55,966 bases of DNA from SAR92 bacterium BACL16 MAG-120619-bin48 (GCA_001438605.1 LIDE01000023.1:1-55966), one strand, 5' to 3'; positions 9,671-19,608 are shown, counted from the first letter of the stretch. The notes: generated by a model from the letters alone, not told the origin. Numbers and translations: made by a program.

Positions 9671-9684
9671 ACCACTAAAGTGGT
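9671..9684. promoter_or_regulatory. Perfect 14-bp palindrome, candidate operator
   Basis: ACCACTAAAGTGGT is a perfect dyad (six-base arms, two-base centre) just downstream of the predicted promoter of the MFS operon. This is where a repressor would block initiation. No regulator gene lies next to it, so the binding protein is unknown. Confidence 0.45.
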
Positions 9685-9738
9685 CAGCGTCGCCTAAAGA
9701 TTCCATCGCTCAAATAATAATTAAAAATAGGGCTTACC

Positions 9739-10998
9739 ATGTTTGCGAAAACCCAGCAGCGCTACCGTTTAGTATCACTTTCGATGCTGGCAGTTTTTAT
9801 TTGCTATATCGATCGCATTAATATGTCCGTTGCGATTATCCCCATGGCCGAAGAGTTTGGCTGGGGGCCGCAGATGCAAGGCATGGTGTTGTCATCCTTT
9901 TTTGTCGGCTATTTAGTGCTGCAGATCTTGGGTGGCACCCTCGCCGATCGCTTTGGCGGCAAAGTGGTACTCGGCACTGGTGTCGTGCTCTGGTCACTGT
10001 TCACAGTGCTAACCCCACTTGCGGCGTCCTTCGGTTTGACCATTTTAATTATTAATCGCGTCTTGATGGGCATGGGTGAAGCCGTCACGTTCCCCTCGAT
10101 TTACAGCCTGCTCGCGCGATGGATACCCCAGTCGGAGCGCGCCCGGGCAATGGGTTTCATCAATAGCGGCATACCCTTGGGCACTGTCGTCGCGCTTGTC
10201 GTCACACCGATGATTGTGCAGGCGTGGGGTTGGCCCTGGGCATTTTATCTATTCGGCGCACTGGGTATTGTGTGGTTTTTTGCGTGGCAAAAATACGTTA
10301 CATCAGAGCCCGGCAAACACCCCGATATTTCGCCAGAAGAGCTTGCGCATATTCAATCTGAGGGCGAGCCGACCAAAGCAGAGGGCGCGCCACCCCTTTG
10401 GAAACTGATTAAATCACCCGCCATTGTGGCCATTATGGTTGCGCACTTCTGTAACAACTGGTCGCTCTTTTTAATGCTCACGTGGCTGCCGACCTTTATC
10501 AACAAGGGGCTCGGTGTTGATTATGCCTCGGTAGGCTGGTTCACCATGGTGCCATTTATTATCTCGGTGGTGTTTTACAACATTTCCGGTGGTGTAGCCG
10601 ACCGCATGATTAAAGGCGGTATGGCGGTCATCAGAGTGCGAAAAATTATGCAGACCGTGAGTCTCGGCGGCATGACGGCGGCCATGATGGTGGTGGGTTA
10701 TGCCGACAATGTTTGGATGGCCATCGGAATTATGACCGTGGGCAATATTCTCGGCTCGGCAGCCATTGGTGGATTTGTCGTTAACCATATGGATATTGCC
10801 CCCAAGTACGCAGGCACCCTGATGGGCATTACCAATACTGTCGCTGCGGTCCCCGGCATTATTGGGGTCTACGCAGCGGGCATGATTCTTGAACTGACGG
10901 GTTCTTGGGTGCTGGTGTTCCAACTGGCGGGCTGCGTATCACTGTTTGGCATGATCTTTTATCTGCTCTTTGCCAGCGCAGAAAAGCAGTTTGACTAA
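9739..10998 (+). CDS. MFS transporter, anion:cation symporter type
   Basis: A 419-residue inner-membrane carrier with about twelve hydrophobic segments and no signal peptide. The first helix ends in CYIDRINMSVAI, and the loop between helices 2 and 3 has GGTLADRFGGK, both typical of the ACS family of the major facilitator superfamily, whose members import organic anions such as hexuronates, tartrate, phthalate or sialate with protons. Substrate cannot be deduced from sequence. It is followed 51 bases later by an acyl-CoA synthetase gene on the same strand. The pair therefore suggests uptake of a carboxylate followed by CoA activation. Confidence 0.85.
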   Translation: MFAKTQQRYRLVSLSMLAVFICYIDRINMSVAIIPMAEEFGWGPQMQGMVLSSFFVGYLVLQILGGTLADRFGGKVVLGTGVVLWSLFTVLTPLAASFGLTILIINRVLMGMGEAVTFPSIYSLLARWIPQSERARAMGFINSGIPLGTVVALVVTPMIVQAWGWPWAFYLFGALGIVWFFAWQKYVTSEPGKHPDISPEELAHIQSEGEPTKAEGAPPLWKLIKSPAIVAIMVAHFCNNWSLFLMLTWLPTFINKGLGVDYASVGWFTMVPFIISVVFYNISGGVADRMIKGGMAVIRVRKIMQTVSLGGMTAAMMVVGYADNVWMAIGIMTVGNILGSAAIGGFVVNHMDIAPKYAGTLMGITNTVAAVPGIIGVYAAGMILELTGSWVLVFQLAGCVSLFGMIFYLLFASAEKQFD

Positions 10999-11049
10999 TC
11001 GCACTCTGAGCAACAGCCAACCGGCTCGAATCAACGAGGTATTTGCACC

Positions 11050-12729
11050 ATGAACCGCCACCAAGCCATTGCCCTGCTGACCGCGTCCGGTCAGCCCATG
11101 GAACTCATCGAGAGCGAACTTTACGGAGTGCCCTGCCGCCGCTATAAAAACGCACCGCAAACTCTGCGCCAGCTCTTTGAAGACAATTTAAGCGAGTTAC
11201 CGTTTATTGTCTTTGCTGAAGAGCGCTACAGTTTTCAGCAAACATGGCGCAAGGCCAGCGCCTTGGCCTGTGCTCTGGTTGAAGACTTTTCCATTGGCAA
11301 AGGTGATCGAGTCGCTATCTGCATGCGCAATTATCCTGAGTGGATTATGGCGTTTAATGCCATCACCTCGATTGGCGCAATTGCTGTCGCGCTCAATTCA
11401 CTCTGCCAAGCAGACGAATTAGTCTATGGCGTCACCAACAGCGGCAGCACCCTGCTAATTGCTGACCAAGAGCGGGCCAATCTGCTCTCTTCAGACATCG
11501 CGCAACCCTGGACAACCATCGTCGTGCGCGGCGATGTGTCTCAGCAAACCGATTTTCTGCAGTGGGATACTGTGGTCGCGCCGCACGCGGGCAAACCGAT
11601 GCCAGCGGCTGATATTGCCCCCGAGGATGACGCGATTATTCTTTACACCTCCGGCTCAACTGGCCATCCGAAAGGGGTGGTCTCATGCAACCTCAGTGTT
11701 ATCAGCGCCCTACTGAGCTGGGAGCTGGAATTAATGGCTTTGGTGGTGGTAAAACAAATAGAAATACCTGTGCCGGTCTATCAGGCAGCCGGATTGGCGG
11801 GTGTACCTCTGTTTCACGCAACCGGCTGTCATGCGGTTTTTCTCGCTTCTTACCGAGCACAGCGCAAGCTTGTTTTGATGACGAAATGGGATGCTACGCG
11901 CGCAGCACAACTTATCGAACAAGAGAGGATTAGCTCTTTTATCGCACCCTCCGCCATGACCAGTGATTTGGTCTATCAAGCCGCCAAGGGCGGCAATGAT
12001 TTATCCAGCTTAGCGGTGGTTGGTGGTGGCGGCGCCGCGCGGCCACCCGAGCAGGTAAAGACGATCGACCGCGCCTTTTCCAACGCCATGCCAAACACGG
12101 GCTGGGGTATGACCGAAACCAATGCTATTGGTACGTCTATTGCGGGAGAGGACTATCTAGATCATCCCGCGAGCTCGGGCCGCACCGCACCCGTATTGAA
12201 TATTCGTATCGTGGACGAACAGGGCGCTGAACAGCCGGCTGGCAAAAATGGCGAAGTACAGGTGCGCGGTACGTCGATGTTCCGCTGTTATTGGAATAAC
12301 CCCAAGGCAACCGCAGATTCTCACGACAACGGCTGGTTCAAAACCGGCGATGTCGGTTATCTCGACGATGAGGGGTTTTTGTTTATCGTTGATCGAATTA
12401 AAGATATGGTTATTCGCGGCGGGGAAAACATCGGTTGTGGCGAAGTAGAGGCAGCGTTGCTCGAGCACCCACTGGTCCGGGAAGCAGCAGTCTACTCTGT
12501 TCCAGACGAGCGTCTCGGTGAAGAGGTCGGTGCCACCCTCTTCTGCGACGGCACCTTAGTTGAGGCAGAGGCGCTGCGCGAATTTCTCGCCAGTCGTATC
12601 GCGCGGTTTAAAATACCGCGCTACCTGCATATCACAGGCAGTTGCCTGCCCCGCACCGGTTCTGGGAAAATTTTTAAGCTGCAGATTCGACAAGAGGCCT
12701 TGGCAAGACTGTCCAACAGCGACAGTTAG
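11050..12729 (+). CDS. Class I adenylate-forming acyl-CoA synthetase
   Basis: A 559-residue AMP-dependent ligase that activates a carboxylic acid to its acyl-CoA through an acyl-adenylate. Signatures in order: the P-loop-like YTSGSTGHPKGV near residue 200; GWGMTETNAIG near 350; the hinge region TGDVGYLDDEGF and DRIKDMVIRGGENI near 440-460; and the C-terminal catalytic lysine in PRTGSGKIFK near 535. Length and motifs suit medium- or long-chain fatty acid or aromatic acid ligases; the chain preference is not readable. It is paired with the upstream MFS transporter, likely its substrate supplier. It converges with the asparaginase gene, with only three bases between the two stops. Confidence 0.88.
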   Translation: MNRHQAIALLTASGQPMELIESELYGVPCRRYKNAPQTLRQLFEDNLSELPFIVFAEERYSFQQTWRKASALACALVEDFSIGKGDRVAICMRNYPEWIMAFNAITSIGAIAVALNSLCQADELVYGVTNSGSTLLIADQERANLLSSDIAQPWTTIVVRGDVSQQTDFLQWDTVVAPHAGKPMPAADIAPEDDAIILYTSGSTGHPKGVVSCNLSVISALLSWELELMALVVVKQIEIPVPVYQAAGLAGVPLFHATGCHAVFLASYRAQRKLVLMTKWDATRAAQLIEQERISSFIAPSAMTSDLVYQAAKGGNDLSSLAVVGGGGAARPPEQVKTIDRAFSNAMPNTGWGMTETNAIGTSIAGEDYLDHPASSGRTAPVLNIRIVDEQGAEQPAGKNGEVQVRGTSMFRCYWNNPKATADSHDNGWFKTGDVGYLDDEGFLFIVDRIKDMVIRGGENIGCGEVEAALLEHPLVREAAVYSVPDERLGEEVGATLFCDGTLVEAEALREFLASRIARFKIPRYLHITGSCLPRTGSGKIFKLQIRQEALARLSNSDS

Positions 12730-12732
12730 TCT

Positions 12733-13218
12733 TTAAGGGCGATCTTCAAAGCGGTGTTGCGCGTGATTCTTGACCACCTTATCGGCGGAGAAAATACGCC
12801 CGTTCATAGCAATATAGACGCCAGGCGACACAGTCTGTAGCGCACCCACCGCAGTGCCAATATTAAACATAGCGTCCGTCTTAGCAAAGGCTGCCGGTTG
12901 CAAGGCGCCGGTGAGGACAATTTTTTTATCGCTAAAACCACGCAGCCAACGCGCTGTTTCAACCATACCATCAGTGCCGTGAGAAATAAGAATGTGCTCT
13001 GCCGCTGAGGCAGCCACAGCCTTTTGAATTTGACGGCGATGATCATCCGTCATATCGAGGCTGTCCAAGCGCATCAATTCTTCAACCTGCACCTCAAAGC
13101 CGACATTCATGCTGGCCAGAATACCGCCGATAACGGGCTCGCCGATTTGAAATTCACTCAGGGCATCGAAATAAATTTTGTCGATGGTACCGCCGGTGGT
13201 CAAAATATGTAACTTCAC
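12733..13218 (-). CDS. Short asparaginase-domain protein
   Basis: Only 161 residues, about half of a type I or II L-asparaginase. The N-terminal catalytic domain is complete in its key motifs: TTGGTID (residues 7-13, with the nucleophilic Thr) and SHGTDGMVETA (near 99-109, equivalent to the TGTDTM motif). The C-terminal domain that normally completes the dimer active site is missing. The frame ends cleanly, so this looks like a stable short form and not a truncation. It starts with GTG in a four-base GTGA overlap with the pepQ stop, so the two are coupled and may act together in recycling amino acids. Whether it hydrolyses asparagine is unproven. Confidence 0.75.
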   Translation of the reverse strand: MKLHILTTGGTIDKIYFDALSEFQIGEPVIGGILASMNVGFEVQVEELMRLDSLDMTDDHRRQIQKAVAASAAEHILISHGTDGMVETARWLRGFSDKKIVLTGALQPAAFAKTDAMFNIGTAVGALQTVSPGVYIAMNGRIFSADKVVKNHAQHRFEDRP

Positions 13219-14573
13219 TGTTTGCTTAATCCTTTAAAGGCATCACGGGTTAAATTTTCAAGGGAGCCATCGGCATGGACAATAATATTGTCTTCAATGC
13301 GAATACCGCCGTAGGGCAAAAATTCATTAATACGCGACCAATTGACGGTATCGGCGAACTCACTGTTGCGCAGCTTATTCAACAGTGACGGAATAAAATA
13401 CAGTCCCGGCTCTACTGTGTGAATTTGGTTGGCCACCATGGGGGCTAAGTTGCGCAGCTTGGGGTATTTTTCCGGCGCAGGTAGCGGATCGCCCTTTGCA
13501 TTAGCAAAACGGCTGCCTTTATCGTGGACGTTGCAGCCGAGGTGATGGCCGAGACCGTGTGGATAAAAGGTCGCGGTGAGATCAATGTCCATCGCACTGT
13601 CCACCGAGGTTGTAATGACCCCAAACTCGACTAACACTTCAGCAATTTTTCGGTGCGAGAGTATCTGCAAATCAACGGGACTCTTGCCAATACCGCCCGC
13701 CGCGCAGAGCTCTAACTGCTTACTATCTAACAGCTCAATCATTGCGGCAAATTCAGAGGCGGGATCATAGGCGTAGGTGCGTGTAATGTCTGACGCATAA
13801 CCTCTGACATCAACACCGGCATCCAACAAAAACGAGCGCGGGGTCTGCCGCTGCTTGAACAGATCGTGGTGATGCAGCACCGCGGCGTGCTCGTTCACCC
13901 CTGCGATAATGCCGTAGGGCATTTCATTTTCACTTTGATCACAGGCGCGTAGATAGGCAGCCGCTATTTCGAGTTCTGAACAGCCTGCCATAAAGGCGTC
14001 GTAAGCAGCAACATGGGCGCGCGCTGCGAGATGCGACGCTTCGCGCACAGAGTCTTGTTCATAGGGCGTTTTCGCCAAACGCTGGAAATCGATTTGATTA
14101 ATCACCGCCTCGGGATTCCAAGACTCGGCTGCCACCGACAGACTATTGGTCGAATTGATAAAGGCCGTGCCGCCGTGCCGCGAACTCAACTGCTGCTGAA
14201 CCTCGGCAATGGTGCTGTACTCAACAATATTCAACGCATCTTCAAAGCCCGCTGGCAAGGACTGTGGTGCCGTGTGCCAAATATCTTCAACACAGAGTAA
14301 AAACAGGGTTGGCTTACTCGACCCAGCGGCTATCTGCAAAAATGAGCCTGCGCGCTTATTCAGCGGAACCCACTCTTTAAAGTAAGGATTCGCCTTGAAC
14401 GGGTAAGCCATATCATCTTGGAACTGCATCAGCGTGTCACCAGAGCCAATAACAATTTCACTAAAGCCTGTGGCGTCGAGAATCGCCTGAAATCTCGCCA
14501 GCTTTTCGGTCACATGCTGAACATAGAGCGCCGCTGAGCTATTGAGCTGATGAGTTTTTTTATTGTTCTGCAT
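13215..14573 (-). CDS. pepQ: Xaa-Pro dipeptidase (M24 metallopeptidase)
   Basis: A 452-residue cytosolic pita-bread-fold peptidase that cleaves dipeptides with C-terminal proline. The N-terminal domain follows E. coli PepQ closely, including the YPFKANPYFKEWVPL stretch near residue 60. The metal ligands of the M24 fold are all visible: two Asp in LLDAGVDVRGYASDITRTYA, His in YPHGLGHHLG, Glu in HTVEPGLYF and Glu in GGIRIEDNI. Length is slightly above the 443 residues of the E. coli enzyme. It is cotranscribed with the short asparaginase downstream. No signal peptide is present. Confidence 0.92.
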   Translation of the reverse strand: MQNNKKTHQLNSSAALYVQHVTEKLARFQAILDATGFSEIVIGSGDTLMQFQDDMAYPFKANPYFKEWVPLNKRAGSFLQIAAGSSKPTLFLLCVEDIWHTAPQSLPAGFEDALNIVEYSTIAEVQQQLSSRHGGTAFINSTNSLSVAAESWNPEAVINQIDFQRLAKTPYEQDSVREASHLAARAHVAAYDAFMAGCSELEIAAAYLRACDQSENEMPYGIIAGVNEHAAVLHHHDLFKQRQTPRSFLLDAGVDVRGYASDITRTYAYDPASEFAAMIELLDSKQLELCAAGGIGKSPVDLQILSHRKIAEVLVEFGVITTSVDSAMDIDLTATFYPHGLGHHLGCNVHDKGSRFANAKGDPLPAPEKYPKLRNLAPMVANQIHTVEPGLYFIPSLLNKLRNSEFADTVNWSRINEFLPYGGIRIEDNIIVHADGSLENLTRDAFKGLSKQ

Positions 14574-14666
14574 TATCTTTACGTTCGTCCCCGTTTTAGT
14601 GAGTTATCGCGCCAGCATTCTAGCATTGAAATTAGGTGTTTTTATCGGTTAACCGCGCCCTCTGCG

Positions 14667-16047
14667 TCAGTCAATGACTCGCAGCTTTTTCCACGCTGCG
14701 TGCCGAAAACGCACGTAATGTACCACACACATCAGAAAACCATTAAGGAGAAAAAACACCCAACACCAAAGCAGATGGCCACCCCAAACATTGACGATTA
14801 GCGCCGTTGGCAACACCAGCACAAGCCAGCTCGTCACAATACCCGTCCAAGCGACAAAGCGAGTATCACCGGCACCTTTGAGTGCGCCTGCCATCATCAT
14901 GGACACTGCCTCAAACAGGCAAAAAAGCGCGACAAAGCGCACTAAGTCATGCACCAGAGGCACTGTCTGACTGTACATGGCTGCGTCCATGCCACTGGAA
15001 AAGGGCGCGATAAACCAATCTGGCTGCAAGACCAAAAACAGCCCCGCAATAACAAAGAATACGGCAGCCAAATGGACCGCGGAATGGGTGGCGCGCTCCG
15101 CCGACTGCGGGTCGGAATTACCCAGACGCTGCCCAACCAAAATTGATACCGCAATACTCATACCCGACACAGGCATAACCGCCACCATAAATACATTCAT
15201 AGCAATACTGTGGGCGGTTAGCTCTGCCACACCAATTTTGCCGATCAACAAGGCCAAGAGGGTCCACGCCAAACTTTGCATTTGCATCTGCACGCCAACC
15301 GGGAAGCCAAAGTGCAACAGCCGCTTAAAGCGCCGCCAGTCTGGCCGCCAGTGTCTATGAGTGCCATACAATGCGCGGTATTCTGGCTTTAAAAATATCC
15401 ATATCTGCACCGCAGTACCCACCGCTACCGAGATCACCGTTGCCCATGCGGCTCCGGCAACACCCATGGCGGGCAGTCCCCAGTGGCCAAAAATCAACAG
15501 GTAATCCATCACCAAGTTAATGAGGGTAATTAACAAATTACTCCACATCACCACCCCTGTGCGGCTGATGCCGGAAAAGAATCCTGACAGCGCACCCGAC
15601 ACGATCATCAGCGGAATCGAGAACAGAATAATGCGCGCATAACTAACCTCCATTTCCTGCAGAAGAGGGTCGTGCCCAATAAGCGCAAACAGCGGTTTAA
15701 TAAAAATAATCACCGGCACGATAATCAACAGCGCCAAACCCACCACATAAAAACCTTGCCAGACACTTGCCCCAATTTTTTGAAATTCTCGGGCGCCCTG
15801 ATACTGAGCCACAAAAACACCCACATAGCTGGATATGCCAAGGAAAAGTGAGGTTAGGGTAAAACAGACAAAAAAACGCAGGGACAGTCGCTGCCAGCGC
15901 ATTGGAATCAAACCACGCGAGAAACATGCGATCGATAAAACTCTGCAAACTACCGGAGCTAGTGGTGATAATTAACGGTATAGATAAAACTAACACTTCC
16001 TTGTAACCGCTGGGGCTGTGCCAGCGGCGTTTTAATGCGCGAAACAT
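14667..16047 (-). pseudogene. MATE family multidrug exporter interrupted by a +1 frameshift
   Basis: Two overlapping frames together make one MATE protein of about 459 residues, the normal length. The first frame (from ATG 16047) encodes the start and helix 1 (LSIPLIITTSSGSLQSFIDR, then FLAWFDSNALAATVPAFF). The second continues with TLTSLFLGISSYVGVFVAQY through the remaining helices to the stop at 14667. They meet at a run of seven A on the plus strand (15870-15876); removing one base joins them smoothly as VPAFFVCFTLT. MATE proteins export cationic drugs using sodium or proton gradients. The break may be a real mutation, slippage at the homopolymer, or a sequencing error. The rest of the gene shows no other decay. 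Confidence 0.8.
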
Positions 16048-16440
16048 ATTCCGTCCAGTTAATGAATACGCCACGTTTTAGCCGATTTTTGGGGAGCAAA
16101 AAGGATTTTTAGTGGCCACACAGAGTTGATCTGTGCGATGAATTTTAACAACGAAATCCAGACACTGACGAGAAGGCTACCAATAATCGATAAGCCAGTC
16201 ACACTTGCCAGTCATACTTGAGGGAGACCTCAAGACCAGAGCCACACCGAGAAACCACGCAGAATACGTTGGGATGTGTCGGAATGCGTAAAAAGGTGTG
16301 AATAGCCCAAAGCAAACTAAATAGGGATTTCTGCCAGGGGGGATCTGCGAAACATCAGCGCCAATGGCTTCCGTTGCCGACCCTTATAAGACTGCGTGAG
16401 GACAGAAATCCCTACCTATAAATCGATTATTTTTTTCGTA
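16048..16440. other. Gene-free stretch with several inverted repeats
   Basis: About 390 bases between the MATE and RND genes hold no convincing gene. Three perfect inverted repeats are visible: CACAGA/TCTGTG with a 5-base loop (16119-16135); CTTGAGG/CCTCAAG around GAGA, a GNRA-type tetraloop on the plus strand (16217-16234); and a 12-bp pair TAGGGATTTCTG/CAGAAATCCCTA 69 bases apart (16322-16333 and 16403-16414). It could hold a small RNA, a transcription end for the RND operon, or a small inverted-repeat element. No T-tract terminator is evident. Confidence 0.4.
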
Positions 16441-19400
16441 TCAGACCTTTGTTCGCTTAAAGTCGTGCAGCACTAAATAGAGGCAAGGGATCAAAATCAG
16501 CGTAATCGCCGTTGCCGCGACAATACCAAAGCTCAAAGAGATAGCCATGGGAATCACGAACTGCGCCTGCATACTGGTTTCAAACAGCATAGGCAGCAGG
16601 CCGACGAAGGTGGTCGTTGTGGTCAAAAAGATTGCCCTAAAACGACGTTTACCCGCCGCCAACAACGCTTCCTCTTCCGTATCCACACTCTCTCTAGCCC
16701 GATTGGCAAACTCCACCAAAATCAGACTATCGTTGACCACCACACCTGCGAGTGCAATCAGACCAAAAATAGAGAGCATGTTGATCGTTACACCAAACAA
16801 AATATGGCCGACCACCGCACCAATAAACCCAAACGGAATCACCGACATAATCACCAGCGGCTGTGCATAAGAGCGCAGCGGCACGGCCAGCAGGCCGTAG
16901 ATTAGGAACAGCGCTGCCATAAACCCAAGCAGCATGCGGCTGACCAAGCGGCTCTCCTCTTGACTCGAACCACCCAGAGCAAACTCCACGCCAGGATATT
17001 GTTCAAGTAACTGCGGCATGTAGTTTTTCGTGATATCGGAGATAACCGCACTGCTCTGCACTTTGGCGGTTTCAACGTCAGCAGTCACGGTGACTGTGCG
17101 TTTGCGCTCTGTGCGCGAGATAGTGGTCAAACCCAGTCCCAAGCGAATGTCGGCCACTTCGCCAATGGCAACAACTTGCCCACCTGCTGTGCGGATGTGC
17201 ATATCCTCAATGGTTGCCAGTGAACGACGCTCTTCTAACGGGTAGCGCACCATCACTTTAAAGGTTTCGGCGCCGCGCTGAAGACGCTGCACTTCCTCAC
17301 CGTAAAATGCCTGTCGCACTTGTCGGGCAATGTCGGCTAAGGTGATATTTAACTGGCTGGCGTAGGGTTTTAAACCAATCAGTATCTCGCGGCTTCCAAC
17401 ACCCTGCGAATTGTAAATATCAAACACGCCGTCGTATTCGCCCAACTTATCCTGAAGTGCAGTACTGGCCAAGGTCAGCTGCTCTGGGTCGGGGCTTGAT
17501 AACGCAAGGTTAATCTTTGCACCGCCACCCGAGTTGGTGGTTGAGTAGTAATTTTGTTTGCGCACGTTAGGCAAGTTACCCACTTCCTGACGCCACAATT
17601 TTTCAAATTCAACGGAGCTAATACTGCGCACTTCAGCATGGGTGAGCTGCACAAGAAAGTTAATTTCAATATCAGAGCCTGTGTAGACAAGCAGATGCTC
17701 AATCAGTCCTGCACGGCCGGGGTTTTCCTCGCGGTAGCGTTTATCAACGGCATAGGCAGCCTGCTCGACACTTTTCAGGGTGCCAATAAGGCTCTCTTCA
17801 GAGGTGCCATCATGCATAATAATAATGGCTCGGATATCGTCGCTCGGCACGTCAGGGAAAATCTCAAAGCGCGCAACTCCGCTGGCAACCGCGCCAAAGG
17901 AGAGAATCAATACCGCACCAAACGACGCCAAGGTCACGTAGCGGTGGCGCATGCACTTTTCTAGAAACGGCTGGTATTTGTTGTCTATAAAAGCGGTCAT
18001 TTTCGTGTCGATAGACGCTTGCCACCCTTCGATAAAACGCCAGCGTGACGCTTTTTTCTTGCCAAACCGGAGGCCCACCAAATGCGAAGGTAAAATCAGC
18101 TTGGATTCGATCAAGGAGAACAGTAGACAGAGAATAACCACCACAGCGATAGCTTCTAAAAACGCCGAGACATTGCCACCGACAAACAAAATCGGGACGA
18201 ATGCTGCAATCGTCGTCATCACGCCAATGGTCGAGGGTGTGGCCACTTTTTGAGCACCGGCAATCACGGTTTCCGCTGGCGCGATATAGACATAATCCTC
18301 TGCGGCGGCGTCAGATAGTTGACGGGCCTCTGCCGCGCCCTTGTCCGCTTCATCTTTCGCTTCGCTAAAAATGCTCTCGCCGATCACAATGGCATCGTCA
18401 ACCACAATACCCAGCACCATGATAAAGGCAAACAGGCTCAGGACGTTGATATTGACGTTGTAGGGTGTGATAGGCATTAACCAGAGCGCGCCAAGAAAAC
18501 TCACCGGAATGCCGAGCATCACCCAGCCAGCCACCTGCAGGTTGAGGAACAAGCCAAGCACAACCGCCACCAGCACAGCACCCATCGCGAGGTTGCTGAG
18601 CATCATATTAAGGCGTCCACGCAAGTGAAAAGACTCATCGAAAACATAGTCAATACTCAACCCTTCGGGGAGATCGCCACGCTTTTCGTCTATGTATTTT
18701 TTCACCGAGTCGCTGATGGTGATAATGTCTTGGCCCTTCAGCGAAAACACGCCCAGCGCAAAGGAATTTTCTTGATCAAAGCGGGTTACACGGCTTGTTT
18801 CAACAAATCCATCGGTCACGTCAGCGACATCGGACAGCAACAGCTGCGTTCCATCGGCATTGCTGCGCAAGACGAGATTGGAAAACTCCTGCCCCGTGTA
18901 AGCCTTGCCCTGGGTTCTGACTAGGACGTTGCCATTTTCTGCGCGAATCATGCCAGCCGCCAGATCGAGAGAGGACGAGCGCAATACTTGGGCAACTTCA
19001 TTAAGGGTTAAATTTAACTCGCGCAGACGGTTTTCTTTAACCTCGATAGAGATTTCGTAGTCGTTGACACCCCACAGCATGACCCGCTTAACATCCGGCA
19101 GCTCCAGCAGCTCGTCGCGCACCTCGAGACCAATCTCTTTGCGCGTGCGTTCATCCATGGCGCCGTAGACCGACACGTTCATCACCCAACCAAACATTTC
19201 AATGCGACTGACATTGGGTTTTTCCAGCTCTTTGGGGAACCCGACAATACTGTCAATGCGGTTCTCCACCTGGGCCATAATTTCGTTGATATCTTCGCCG
19301 GGCTCAATATCGAGAGTGACGCGGGCAAAATCGCGGCTCGCCCGCGCGGTAATTTCTTTAATACCTTTCATGCCCTTAAGCGCGGCTTCAATGGGCAATA

Positions 19401-19608
19401 TCACGCCTTTCTCAACTTCGACCGGCGCAGCCCCGGGGTAAGGCACGGCAATTTGAATAACGTCAATATCGGAGCGCGGAAACATATCTTTGCTGATACT
19501 GAGCGCCGAGACCAAGCCCGAAACCACCACAAACGCCATCAGCAAATTTGCGGCAACGGGGTTCTTTGCAAACCACGCCAACAAGCCGTGAGACTGACTG
19601 TTCATCAT
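16441..19608 (-). CDS. RND efflux pump inner-membrane permease, HAE1-like
   Basis: A 1055-residue proton-driven transporter of the resistance-nodulation-division superfamily. It has the usual twelve-helix duplicated plan: helix 1 near residues 18-38, a large periplasmic loop, helices 2-6 around 335-505, a second loop, and helices 8-12 at the C-terminus. Helix 4 contains GIVVDDAIVIGE with the paired aspartates of proton relay. It resembles the broad AcrB-like exporters of marine gammaproteobacteria more than heavy-metal pumps. The start overlaps the adaptor gene stop by four bases. No outer-membrane TolC-like gene is adjacent, so a channel encoded elsewhere is presumably shared. Confidence 0.92.
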   Translation of the reverse strand: MMNSQSHGLLAWFAKNPVAANLLMAFVVVSGLVSALSISKDMFPRSDIDVIQIAVPYPGAAPVEVEKGVILPIEAALKGMKGIKEITARASRDFARVTLDIEPGEDINEIMAQVENRIDSIVGFPKELEKPNVSRIEMFGWVMNVSVYGAMDERTRKEIGLEVRDELLELPDVKRVMLWGVNDYEISIEVKENRLRELNLTLNEVAQVLRSSSLDLAAGMIRAENGNVLVRTQGKAYTGQEFSNLVLRSNADGTQLLLSDVADVTDGFVETSRVTRFDQENSFALGVFSLKGQDIITISDSVKKYIDEKRGDLPEGLSIDYVFDESFHLRGRLNMMLSNLAMGAVLVAVVLGLFLNLQVAGWVMLGIPVSFLGALWLMPITPYNVNINVLSLFAFIMVLGIVVDDAIVIGESIFSEAKDEADKGAAEARQLSDAAAEDYVYIAPAETVIAGAQKVATPSTIGVMTTIAAFVPILFVGGNVSAFLEAIAVVVILCLLFSLIESKLILPSHLVGLRFGKKKASRWRFIEGWQASIDTKMTAFIDNKYQPFLEKCMRHRYVTLASFGAVLILSFGAVASGVARFEIFPDVPSDDIRAIIIMHDGTSEESLIGTLKSVEQAAYAVDKRYREENPGRAGLIEHLLVYTGSDIEINFLVQLTHAEVRSISSVEFEKLWRQEVGNLPNVRKQNYYSTTNSGGGAKINLALSSPDPEQLTLASTALQDKLGEYDGVFDIYNSQGVGSREILIGLKPYASQLNITLADIARQVRQAFYGEEVQRLQRGAETFKVMVRYPLEERRSLATIEDMHIRTAGGQVVAIGEVADIRLGLGLTTISRTERKRTVTVTADVETAKVQSSAVISDITKNYMPQLLEQYPGVEFALGGSSQEESRLVSRMLLGFMAALFLIYGLLAVPLRSYAQPLVIMSVIPFGFIGAVVGHILFGVTINMLSIFGLIALAGVVVNDSLILVEFANRARESVDTEEEALLAAGKRRFRAIFLTTTTTFVGLLPMLFETSMQAQFVIPMAISLSFGIVAATAITLILIPCLYLVLHDFKRTKV

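Noticed and set aside
10471-10923. A 150-codon antisense open frame in the MFS gene
   Set aside because: It is a shadow of a membrane-protein gene, rich in His and Asn from reversed codons, with no ribosome site or known domain.
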